DNA of 64,000 nucleotides from an uncultured Clostridia bacterium (GTDB lineage: Bacteria; Bacillota; Clostridia; Christensenellales; UBA1242), in NCBI GenBank assembly GCA_934757825.1, contig CAKVLP010000002.1, positions 124,001 to 188,000 on the forward strand. The letters run 5' to 3'. This document shows, in pieces, positions 49,344 to 57,548 of this stretch. The notes beneath the pieces were generated by a model, which was not told where the DNA came from, ran no database searches, and saw nothing but the letters and a program-made list of their open reading frames with translations. Both the position numbers and the translations under genes were made by a program. Numbering within the stretch: position 1 is the stretch's first letter; each line of letters begins with the position of its first letter.

Positions 49344-50377
49344 TGGATTTACTAAAAACAGAAAGTTATGATTACTATTTGCCGGAAGAACTTATCGCTC
49401 AAAAACCCGCCGAAAAGCGCGATATGAGCCGACTTTTGGTGTATTCCAGAAAGGACAAAACCATTGAGCACAAAGTTTTTCACGACATTATAGACTACCT
49501 AAAAGCGGGCGATGTGCTTGTTGTTAACAACACGCGTGTTATTCCAGCAAGGCTTTATGGCACCAAGCGAGAGACCAATGCAAAAATGGAAATCTTGCTA
49601 CTAAAACGCCTTAATTTGACCGATTGGGAAGTGCTTATAAAACCAGGCAAGCGAGCAAAAATTGGCTCCATAATTGACATTTCTGACGAACTTAGCCTAA
49701 AAGTTGTTTCTGATACCGACTTTGGCGGAAAGGTGGTTTCGTTTATATTCGATGGTGTGTTTGAAAACATCTTGGATAGGGTTGGAGTTATGCCACTGCC
49801 ACCATATATTAAGGCTCAGCCAAACAAATTCAAGGAGCGCTACAACACAGTTTATGCGAAGGTAGACGGCTCAGCGGCCGCTCCCACAGCGGGGCTTCAT
49901 TTCACAACCGAACTTATGGAGCAACTTAAAAAGAAGGGTGTTATAATCACAAATGTGCTTTTGCACGTTGGGCTTGGCACATTTAGACCAGTAAGCGAGG
50001 ACGACATCTTAAAACACGATATGCACACCGAATACTACGAGGTTAGTGAAGAAACGGCTGAGATTATCAATAAGGCAAAACGTGAGGGCAGACGAGTAAT
50101 TGCTGTGGGCACCACCAGTGTCAGAACTTTGGAAAGTGCAACTAACGACAACGGAATAATCGTTCCGCAAAAAAATACAACCAGCATATTTATCTATCCT
50201 GGCTACAAGTTTAAAATGGTGGACGCAATGGTTACCAATTTCCACCTTCCAAAAAGCACACTTATTATGCTAGTTTCAGCGTTTATGGGTCGAGACGAAA
50301 CAATAAGAATGTACGAAGAGGCTGTTAAAGAAAAATATCACTTTTTCAGTTTCGGAGATGCAACATTTATTTATTAA
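49343..50377 (+). CDS. queA: S-adenosylmethionine:tRNA ribosyltransferase-isomerase QueA
   Basis: 344 residues. YDYYLPEELIAQKPAEKRDMSRLL, NNTRVIPARLYG and AAPTAGLHFT are the family blocks. It makes epoxyqueuosine from preQ1-tRNA. It overlaps ruvB and is followed by tgt, the preceding pathway enzyme. Confidence 0.97.
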   Translation: MDLLKTESYDYYLPEELIAQKPAEKRDMSRLLVYSRKDKTIEHKVFHDIIDYLKAGDVLVVNNTRVIPARLYGTKRETNAKMEILLLKRLNLTDWEVLIKPGKRAKIGSIIDISDELSLKVVSDTDFGGKVVSFIFDGVFENILDRVGVMPLPPYIKAQPNKFKERYNTVYAKVDGSAAAPTAGLHFTTELMEQLKKKGVIITNVLLHVGLGTFRPVSEDDILKHDMHTEYYEVSEETAEIINKAKREGRRVIAVGTTSVRTLESATNDNGIIVPQKNTTSIFIYPGYKFKMVDAMVTNFHLPKSTLIMLVSAFMGRDETIRMYEEAVKEKYHFFSFGDATFIY

Positions 50378-50389
50378 AAAGGATTTTTT

Positions 50390-51502
50390 ATGGACAAATT
50401 TAGTTATGAAGTAAAAAAAGTATGTAAGCAATCGGGCGCTAGAATTGGTGTGTTTCACACACCTCACGGTGATATTGAGACCCCAGTCTTTATGCCAGTT
50501 GGAACGCAAGCCACTGTAAAGAGTTTGTCGCCTGAGGAACTTAAAGAAGTACACGCACAAATAATTCTTTCCAATACATACCACTTGTACCTAAGACCAG
50601 GTCACGAGATTGTAAAGAAAGCGGGCGGATTACACAAGTTTATGCACTGGGATAGACCAATTCTTACCGATAGTGGCGGATTTCAGGTGTTTTCCCTATC
50701 AAAACTACGCAAAATTTCGGACGACGGGGTAGAATTTAGGTCGCACATAAGTGGCGAAAAGCACTATATCACTCCCGAAAAAGATATGGAAATTCAGCAC
50801 GCACTTGGCTCGGACATTATGATGGCATTCGACGAGTGCACAACCTATGGCACCGATTACGAAAAAAGTCGTCTTGCAATGGAGCGCACGCTTAAATGGT
50901 TGGATAGATGCTACAAGGCTCACGACAACGATTATCAAGCGTTGTTCCCAATCGTCCAAGGTAATTTCTATAAAGACCTAAGACTAGAAAGTTTGGAGCG
51001 CACCAAGCCATATGTAAAATACGGGCTTGCGATTGGTGGATTGAGCGTGGGAGAACCTAAGGAACTTATGTATGAAATGCTTGATGTTATGAAACCACAT
51101 CTACCTGAAAACGTCCCACATTACTTGATGGGTGTTGGTAGTCCTGACTGCATCTTAGAGGGTGTTATAAGGGGAGTGGATATGTTTGACTGTGTTTTGC
51201 CTACACGTGTTGCCCGCAATGGTACTGCATTTACAAGCCAAGGCAAAGTAGTTGTGCGAAACGGCGCATACAAGGAGGACTTTACACCTCTTGACCCAGA
51301 ATGTGATTGTTACACCTGCAAGCATTATACCAAAGCGTACATTCGTCACCTTATCAATGCTGACGAGATTATGGGCGCAAGGCTTCTTTCCATTCACAAT
51401 ATTAGATTTTTAACTCATTTGACCGAGCAAATTAAAGAGGCTATTTACAACGATAGACTGCTTGATTTTAAGGACGAATTCTTAAAAAAATACAATAACT
51501 AG
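50390..51502 (+). CDS. tgt: Queuine tRNA-ribosyltransferase (tRNA-guanine transglycosylase)
   Basis: 370 residues. The catalytic Asp is in LTDSGGFQVFSL, the second in FDCVLPTRVARNG, and the zinc site is CDCYTCKHY with a downstream His. It swaps guanine for preQ1 at tRNA position 34, and QueA then extends it. Length and motifs are normal. Confidence 0.97.
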   Translation: MDKFSYEVKKVCKQSGARIGVFHTPHGDIETPVFMPVGTQATVKSLSPEELKEVHAQIILSNTYHLYLRPGHEIVKKAGGLHKFMHWDRPILTDSGGFQVFSLSKLRKISDDGVEFRSHISGEKHYITPEKDMEIQHALGSDIMMAFDECTTYGTDYEKSRLAMERTLKWLDRCYKAHDNDYQALFPIVQGNFYKDLRLESLERTKPYVKYGLAIGGLSVGEPKELMYEMLDVMKPHLPENVPHYLMGVGSPDCILEGVIRGVDMFDCVLPTRVARNGTAFTSQGKVVVRNGAYKEDFTPLDPECDCYTCKHYTKAYIRHLINADEIMGARLLSIHNIRFLTHLTEQIKEAIYNDRLLDFKDEFLKKYNN

Positions 51503-51580
51503 CAAAATATTATAAGATTTTATTTTACTTTATGCCGTGTTTTCGGTATAATCAATTATCAATTATTTAGGAGAATTATT

Positions 51581-52075
51581 ATGAATTTTTTATTGGCAAG
51601 TTTTTTTAATAGTAGTTGGTTTTTGGTAATCGTTTTGGTTGTCGCTATCGGTCTACTTATGCTTACAAGTTTCCTTAGAAGGAAAAAAGAAGACCAATAT
51701 CGCTCCGACCTTAATGACAAACTTGTTAAGGGCGCCAAAGTTAGAACTATTGGCGGTGTATATGGCACAATCGTTAGCGTTAGAAACACCACCGACGGCA
51801 AAATCGTTTTGCTTGAATCGGGCGAGGGAGACAAAAAGTCTTATGCAAGTTTCCATATCAATGCAATCCTTGACATCGCAAACGAAGAAGACGTTGTTGT
51901 AGATAAAGACGGCAACGAAATCGCAATTAGCGAATTTAAGAAAATGCAAGAAGAAGAGAAAAATAAAGAACTAGCCCCAGCAGAAGAGCCAAAAACTGAG
52001 GCAGAACCAGAAAAGACCGAAAAAGAAGAGCCTGTTGAAGAAATCAAAACAAAAACAAATAAGAAAAAAGACTAA
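51581..52075 (+). CDS. yajC: Preprotein translocase accessory subunit YajC
   Basis: 164 residues, longer than the usual 90-110. One transmembrane helix (about 9-28), then RRKKEDQYRSDLNDKLVKGAKVRTIGGVYG, the YajC domain. The last 60 residues are an acidic Glu/Lys/Pro-rich tail, probably disordered. It joins SecDF-YidC at the translocon. It sits before secD, with one small membrane gene between. Confidence 0.93.
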   Translation: MNFLLASFFNSSWFLVIVLVVAIGLLMLTSFLRRKKEDQYRSDLNDKLVKGAKVRTIGGVYGTIVSVRNTTDGKIVLLESGEGDKKSYASFHINAILDIANEEDVVVDKDGNEIAISEFKKMQEEEKNKELAPAEEPKTEAEPEKTEKEEPVEEIKTKTNKKKD

Positions 52076-52080
52076 TTTAA

Positions 52081-52108
52081 AAACCAATCGCTTTGATTGG
52101 TTTTTTTG
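52081..52108 (+). terminator. yajC terminator
   Basis: AAACCAATC (52081-52089) pairs with GATTGGTTT (52095-52103), then T residues. Confidence 0.85.
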
Positions 52109-52169
52109 TTGGCATAAATAGGGCTGTACAAGCATAGATTATAAAAACAACATAGAAGGTGGTTTTTTT

Positions 52170-52553
52170 ATGAACGATATAGCCAAAAAAAATGTATTTT
52201 TGCAGATTTTAAAAGGAGCATTTTTTGCTGTAAGCATTTCACTTGTTTGCATTCTTATATTTGCTCTTATTATTAAATTTACCAACATAAACGAAAAATG
52301 GATTTTACCAATCAATCAGATTATTAAGGTTGTAAGTATTTTCTTTGGAGTAAAACTTTCGTTTGGAGCGAACAGGGAAAATGGATTTTTAAAAGGACTT
52401 GTAATTGGGATTATTTACACAATCCTTGCATATCTAATATTTTCCATTTTGGCACGTCAATTTTCCTTCACTCTTAATTCTCTAACCGATATGCTTTTTG
52501 GCGGGTTGATAGGTGGAATTAGCGGAATTATTGCGGTTAATTTGAAGAAATAA
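52170..52553 (+). CDS. TIGR04086-type membrane protein (YrzE-like)
   Basis: 127 residues with four hydrophobic segments and a Gly-rich end (FGGLIGGISGIIAVNL). The position between yajC and secD, where Bacillus has yrzE, together with length and topology, supports the TIGR04086 family. Its function is unknown, but it may relate to secretion. AGAAGGTGG precedes the ATG. Confidence 0.72.
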   Translation: MNDIAKKNVFLQILKGAFFAVSISLVCILIFALIIKFTNINEKWILPINQIIKVVSIFFGVKLSFGANRENGFLKGLVIGIIYTILAYLIFSILARQFSFTLNSLTDMLFGGLIGGISGIIAVNLKK

Positions 52554-52582
52554 CAAATTACATAGTATTTACGTTGAAAAAG

Positions 52583-52614
52583 TAGGTTATAAATTAAATA
52601 AACCTATTTTTTTT
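52583..52614 (+). terminator. Rho-independent terminator
   Basis: TAGGTT (52583-52588) pairs with AACCTA (52601-52606), then eight T residues. From here to secD (52775) nothing else is seen. Confidence 0.6.
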
Positions 52615-52774
52615 ATTTTATTATAATTGACTAAACTCTTTTGATAATATATAATATTTGCGTAAATGTTGACCATTTGGTTAAAATGTAGTTGGACTAC
52701 AATTTCAAAGTATTGCACTGGAATGATTATTTTTCAGCAATAACTATGCACAATTTTTAAGGAGCTTGACTTTA

Positions 52775-54094
52775 ATGAAAAAGAAAATTACTAAAAGAAA
52801 TTTTATTGCACTTGCGGTTCTTGCAGTAATAGGGCTTATTTTTACAATTTTCAGTTTTAATATCCCATTTACTACCGATACATTCAAAGGCTTTGCAAGA
52901 GCCATCAACACGGGGCTTGATTTTGGTGACGGCACACGTGGTGTATTTACCGTAGAACGCGAAGATTATTCAAAATTCGCTTCCAACACTTACCTAGACG
53001 AAACCGTTAAAACAATTCAAAAACTTGCTGTTGATAAGTACACCGACGCCAAGGTTTACGCTTTGGACGACGATAAAATTTGCATTGAAGTGCCAGACAC
53101 TTACATTGCTAGTGATTTGCAAATCGGCGTATTGGAAATGAAACTTAAAAACGACGCCGAGTCAAAGACTTACCTTAATGGTTCGCATATTAAATCTGTA
53201 AAATATCAAATGAACGGCGCGCAACATGGTGTATTGATTCAATTCACTAATGAAGGCAGTGAGTTGTTTGAAAAACTAACGAGCGAAGCAGTTTCAAGTG
53301 GCGACTCGTCTTCCAGTTCAAGTTCAACTAGTAAAGAGGGTACAATTTACATTTGCCTTAACAGGGATTACGACAATGCTCAGGGCATTAAAATAAGCGA
53401 AAAAATTACTCAGGGTTATGCTTACATCACAATGGGCACCAAAGCAAGTGCAAAACTTTATGCTAATATGCTTCACAACTCAAAATACGGCATCAATCTT
53501 ACCCAAGTAGGCAATACTGTTAAGACCTATTCTAGTTTTAACACTTTTGCTAAGGTGGTTTGTGCAGTTGTAGTGTGTGCGCTAGTTATCGCAAGTTTTA
53601 TATACCTAATTTTGAAATACAAAGCGCTTGGCTGGATTACAAGTTTGGCACTTTTGTTTAACGTTTTGTTTAACATTATTACTTTCTCGCTAATTAGCAC
53701 ATTTAGGCTTACAATGGGCAGTTATTTAGGTATGATTTTGGGCTACATTATTACATTTGTGGCTTGCTTAATCTTCCTTGAAAAGTGCAAAGCAGAGTAT
53801 GCTAGTGGCAAGAAACTTAATCCAAGTTTTAAGTCCGGATACAAAAAAGCACTTCCTACTATTATCGACCTATTTGCAGTGTCTGTTGTGTTTAACGCAA
53901 TAATCGCTATATTTATGTCGGGATTTGCTTTCTCGTTTGCAATCTCTATATTGATTAACAACGCATTTGGTCTTGTTACATCGCTTCTTATTATGTTGTG
54001 GTTTTCAAGAATGTACCTTAAAATTAACAACGTTAAGGGCGAACAAATCAACTTTTTTAAGGAGGACAACCTAAATGAAAACAAAACAAAATAA
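52775..54094 (+). CDS. secD: Protein translocase subunit SecD, divergent
   Basis: 439 residues from ATG 52775 (AAGGAG 10 bases upstream; the in-frame TTG at 52766 is too close to that site). The first helix is followed by a large external P1 region and five C-terminal helices in the usual RND order. The family motif near the start, GLDLxGG, reads GLDFGDG, and the P1 domain carries a Ser-rich insert (SSGDSSSSSSSTS, about 184-196). SecD uses the proton gradient to pull secreted proteins. It overlaps secF by 20 bp. Confidence 0.88.
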   Translation: MKKKITKRNFIALAVLAVIGLIFTIFSFNIPFTTDTFKGFARAINTGLDFGDGTRGVFTVEREDYSKFASNTYLDETVKTIQKLAVDKYTDAKVYALDDDKICIEVPDTYIASDLQIGVLEMKLKNDAESKTYLNGSHIKSVKYQMNGAQHGVLIQFTNEGSELFEKLTSEAVSSGDSSSSSSSTSKEGTIYICLNRDYDNAQGIKISEKITQGYAYITMGTKASAKLYANMLHNSKYGINLTQVGNTVKTYSSFNTFAKVVCAVVVCALVIASFIYLILKYKALGWITSLALLFNVLFNIITFSLISTFRLTMGSYLGMILGYIITFVACLIFLEKCKAEYASGKKLNPSFKSGYKKALPTIIDLFAVSVVFNAIIAIFMSGFAFSFAISILINNAFGLVTSLLIMLWFSRMYLKINNVKGEQINFFKEDNLNENKTK

Positions 54095-55112
54095 TTCCTT
54101 ATCAAAGTTTGTAGATTTTAAAAGATTTACATTTGTAATTCCTATTATCTTGCTTGCTTTTGCATTGCTAGTTTTCGCAATTTGGGGCGTAAATAGGGGA
54201 ATTGACTACAAAAATAGTTATACCTACGACGTGTACTTTAACACATCGGTTACCGACGCTCAGTACAATGAATACGCTAAGATTATTAAGGACACTATCA
54301 AGGCAAGTTCCGACGGAGAATTTACCGTTGTGGTGACCAAAATAAACGAGGACATTGCTGCCGGTTGTAAAGTAAATGTTATAAACAACAACAAAAAACT
54401 TAGCGACACCAAGTTTGCAGAAAGACTAGAAACAATCAACACAACTATTAAGACAAAACTTGATGAACAAAATACTAGCCGTACTGTTAGAATGACCGAT
54501 TTACAATTCCAAACAGCAGAGAGTTATTCAAAACCTCTTGTTATGGGAATTGTTGCATTGGCTGTTATTATGGCACTAATGTTTGTGTATTTCTGGATAA
54601 GGTTTGAGTTAAAAATGGCGCTAAGTTCGCTTATTATCGCACCTTATTCGGCAGTGTCAACATTGTCGCTTCTAATCCTATTTAGAGTACCATTTACTTA
54701 CAACTTTATGTTGCCAGCAGTGTTTGCTACGCTTATAGCATACTTAATGTATTTGCTAATATTTGTAAATGTTAAGGGCAAACTTCTTGACAAAACAAAC
54801 CTTACAAATGCTGACCTTGTCTACGACGGAATTAGAGTAAATCGCAACTTATTTATATTGTTGGTCGTTGGATTTGCAGGAGCGCTTGTGCTACTAATGT
54901 TTATACTTAACATAACATATATAACAGTGCTAATCTCTATGTTGTTTGGTCTTATTTGTGCGCTATACTCTGGTGTGGTTTTGCCTACAACAATGTGGTG
55001 CGAAATTTACAACAAAGCAAACGACCAAAGACTTAAAGCAAGAATGGACCTTTTGGCAAAACGTGAAAACGAAAAACAGCCAAAACAACAAGAAGAACCT
55101 AGTGCAGAATAA
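54075..55112 (+). CDS. secF: Protein translocase subunit SecF, divergent
   Basis: 345 residues. An N-terminal helix is followed by a short periplasmic-type domain and five helices. The SecF motif GIDFxGG reads GIDYKNS, so the usual double glycine is lost. GGAGG lies upstream of the ATG inside secD. Together with SecD it forms the proton-driven part of the translocon. Length is slightly above the norm because of a basic tail. Confidence 0.86.
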   Translation: MKTKQNNSLSKFVDFKRFTFVIPIILLAFALLVFAIWGVNRGIDYKNSYTYDVYFNTSVTDAQYNEYAKIIKDTIKASSDGEFTVVVTKINEDIAAGCKVNVINNNKKLSDTKFAERLETINTTIKTKLDEQNTSRTVRMTDLQFQTAESYSKPLVMGIVALAVIMALMFVYFWIRFELKMALSSLIIAPYSAVSTLSLLILFRVPFTYNFMLPAVFATLIAYLMYLLIFVNVKGKLLDKTNLTNADLVYDGIRVNRNLFILLVVGFAGALVLLMFILNITYITVLISMLFGLICALYSGVVLPTTMWCEIYNKANDQRLKARMDLLAKRENEKQPKQQEEPSAE

Positions 55113-55118
55113 TTAAAT

Positions 55119-55154
55119 AAAAGCCTTCAAAAAATTTTTTTCGAAGGCTTTTTT
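55119..55154 (+). terminator. secDF terminator
   Basis: AAAAGCCTTC (55119-55128) pairs with GAAGGCTTTT (55143-55152). The T-run runs almost into the recJ start. Confidence 0.8.
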
Positions 55155-55163
55155 GGTGTAAAA

Positions 55164-57539
55164 ATGAAATACATAAAAGATACAATAAATTATAATAACG
55201 ATTTAATTAAAACATTATCGGAAAAGTTTGAACTTAATGAGGAGATAATTAAGTTGCTTTTTGCGCGCGGATTTGATAATGAAGAGAAAATCGCCAATTT
55301 TCTTAGCCCAAGCGTGTCCGACTTCCACAACCCATTTTTGCTAAAAAATATGCGTGAAGTAGTCGATAAAATTAACCTTTACATCGCGGAAAATAAGAAA
55401 ATTACAATCGTTGGCGACTATGACACCGACGGTATTTGTGCCACGGCAATACTATATAAATACTTTGAAGGGATAGGGCACAAAGTTGATACATTCTTGC
55501 CACAACGTTTGCTTGACGGCTATGGGCTTAGCAACGACACTATCGACAAGATAATATCCACATATAGCCCAGACCTTATTATCACTGTTGACTGCGGAAT
55601 ATCTTCTTACAAAGAGGTGGAATATTGTAAACAAAAGGGTGTTGACATTATCATAACTGACCACCACGACATCCCCGATATTTTGCCTAATACACTTGTT
55701 ATTAACGCCAAAATGGACGACCAATTGTATCCATTTAAGGAACTTTGCGGGGCGGGTGTTGCGTTTAAACTTGTACAGGCTTTGTCTGGGCTAGAAAACG
55801 CAATGAAATACACTTCAATAGCGAGCCTTGCGACAGTCGCCGACATTGTTCCGCTTGTGGACGAAAATAGGGCGATTGTGTATTTCGGACTAAAATTTCA
55901 GGAAGAGCAGTTGCCAGTCGGAGTGAAAAAACTTATTAAGAAAATCGACCTAAAATTCCCAATAAATACAAGCAATATCTCCTTTAAATTGTCGCCGAAA
56001 CTTAACGCGCCGGGGCGTATGGGAGACGCGTCAATTGCGTTTAATATTTTTGTAGAGCACAACGAAAAAATCATTAACAAAAACATTAACTTACTTCTTC
56101 AACTTAACGATGACAGAATTACTCAAACCAATAAGATTTACGACGATTGCATAGATAGGTTAAAAGGCGTAAAAGTCTCAAAACTAGGCGCAATTGTGCT
56201 ATGGGACGACAATTGGGAAGGCGGAGTTTTGGGGATAATCTGCTCCAAATTGGTTGAGCGATACAACAAGCCCGTTTGCCTTCTTAGTTTAAACGACCAA
56301 GAGTACAAGGGCAGTGTGCGAAGCATTCATTCTGTAAACGTGTACGACACGCTTAACGAGATTAAAGATGTCCTTATCCGATTTGGCGGGCATAGCCAGG
56401 CGGGCGGACTTTCGGTCGACAAAAATAAAATTGAGCAGTTTGCCGAAAAATTTAATCAAACAATACTTAAAAACTACAACCTAAACGACTTTATCGAACC
56501 TAAAAAGTACGACCTAGATGTCCCTAAAAATCTAACAATCGACTTCTTAAAACAGGTCGATAGGTTAGAACCTTTCGGACTTGGAAACGAAAAGCCAGTT
56601 TTTAAACTTGACATCAATAATGTAAAAGCAAGTAGGTTGCCAAACTTTCCACAACACATTAAGATGAAATACGACAACTTGGACTTGATGGCGTTTAACT
56701 ATGGGCACTTGTACTACAATCTTAATAGCATTTGCAACAAACAAGCGCTTCTAGACCTAAATGTTGAGTCTTTTAAGAATAAACAGCACATAAAAGGCAT
56801 TGTGCGAGGGTTTAGTTTTTCGCCACTTACTGCTTACAAAAAGTCCGAAATTCCTATGGCAAACTACCTAAAACAACTTAAAGCCATCGACACTCCAAAG
56901 CCAAGTGACTTTCATTATTTGCAGGTTAACGAAACCGAAGTGCTAAACGTCATAAACGACCTAGTTTCCGATAGTTTTGGTACTTTGATTGTAACGTATG
57001 ATTTCAAAAAATATCAAAAAATTGTTAAGAATGTAAAGAATATTTTAAACTTTGAACTATATAATTTCACCGATTTTACGGGCGTAAACACACTTATTTT
57101 TGCGCCAGATGTCGACGCTGATTTTAATGTATACGACAATATTGTTTTGCTAGATTATCCTATTTGTGACGGATATATGTACAAATGTGGCGAGTCAAAA
57201 CTTTATGTTGTTAATTCAAATTACAACTTTAATGTTTTTGGCAACTTGTCTTGTGAGAGAAAGGTGTTTGGATTGTATCATAACGCAATTAAGCGCGCCA
57301 TCACCGACGGAATCCACGCTACAAACCAGTTTGAATATTTTCTAAAAGTCAAAGCGCAAAATCCTCAGTTTAAGGATTTTAGTTATGTACAATTTTGTTT
57401 TGTAATTTTAACGCTAACTGAGTTAAACATACTTTCCAAAACCGATGATTATGTGCTACAATTAAATGATGTGAAAAACGAGTTGAAAAACTCGAAAATA
57501 TATAATAGCGCTTGCGCAATCACAAAAATACAACAATAG
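55164..57539 (+). CDS. recJ: Single-stranded-DNA-specific exonuclease RecJ
   Basis: 791 residues. The DHH motifs are present: VGDYDTDGICAT, DCGIS and IITDHHD, then DHHA1 with GGHSQAGGLSV, an OB domain and a long C-terminal Bacillota-type extension. It degrades 5' ends in RecF-type recombination and mismatch repair. The start codon follows the secDF terminator closely, and no strong ribosome binding site is seen (GGTGTAAAA). relA follows 9 bp later; the apt gene often found between them is absent. Confidence 0.93.
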   Translation: MKYIKDTINYNNDLIKTLSEKFELNEEIIKLLFARGFDNEEKIANFLSPSVSDFHNPFLLKNMREVVDKINLYIAENKKITIVGDYDTDGICATAILYKYFEGIGHKVDTFLPQRLLDGYGLSNDTIDKIISTYSPDLIITVDCGISSYKEVEYCKQKGVDIIITDHHDIPDILPNTLVINAKMDDQLYPFKELCGAGVAFKLVQALSGLENAMKYTSIASLATVADIVPLVDENRAIVYFGLKFQEEQLPVGVKKLIKKIDLKFPINTSNISFKLSPKLNAPGRMGDASIAFNIFVEHNEKIINKNINLLLQLNDDRITQTNKIYDDCIDRLKGVKVSKLGAIVLWDDNWEGGVLGIICSKLVERYNKPVCLLSLNDQEYKGSVRSIHSVNVYDTLNEIKDVLIRFGGHSQAGGLSVDKNKIEQFAEKFNQTILKNYNLNDFIEPKKYDLDVPKNLTIDFLKQVDRLEPFGLGNEKPVFKLDINNVKASRLPNFPQHIKMKYDNLDLMAFNYGHLYYNLNSICNKQALLDLNVESFKNKQHIKGIVRGFSFSPLTAYKKSEIPMANYLKQLKAIDTPKPSDFHYLQVNETEVLNVINDLVSDSFGTLIVTYDFKKYQKIVKNVKNILNFELYNFTDFTGVNTLIFAPDVDADFNVYDNIVLLDYPICDGYMYKCGESKLYVVNSNYNFNVFGNLSCERKVFGLYHNAIKRAITDGIHATNQFEYFLKVKAQNPQFKDFSYVQFCFVILTLTELNILSKTDDYVLQLNDVKNELKNSKIYNSACAITKIQQ

Positions 57540-57548
57540 GAGAGCAAG

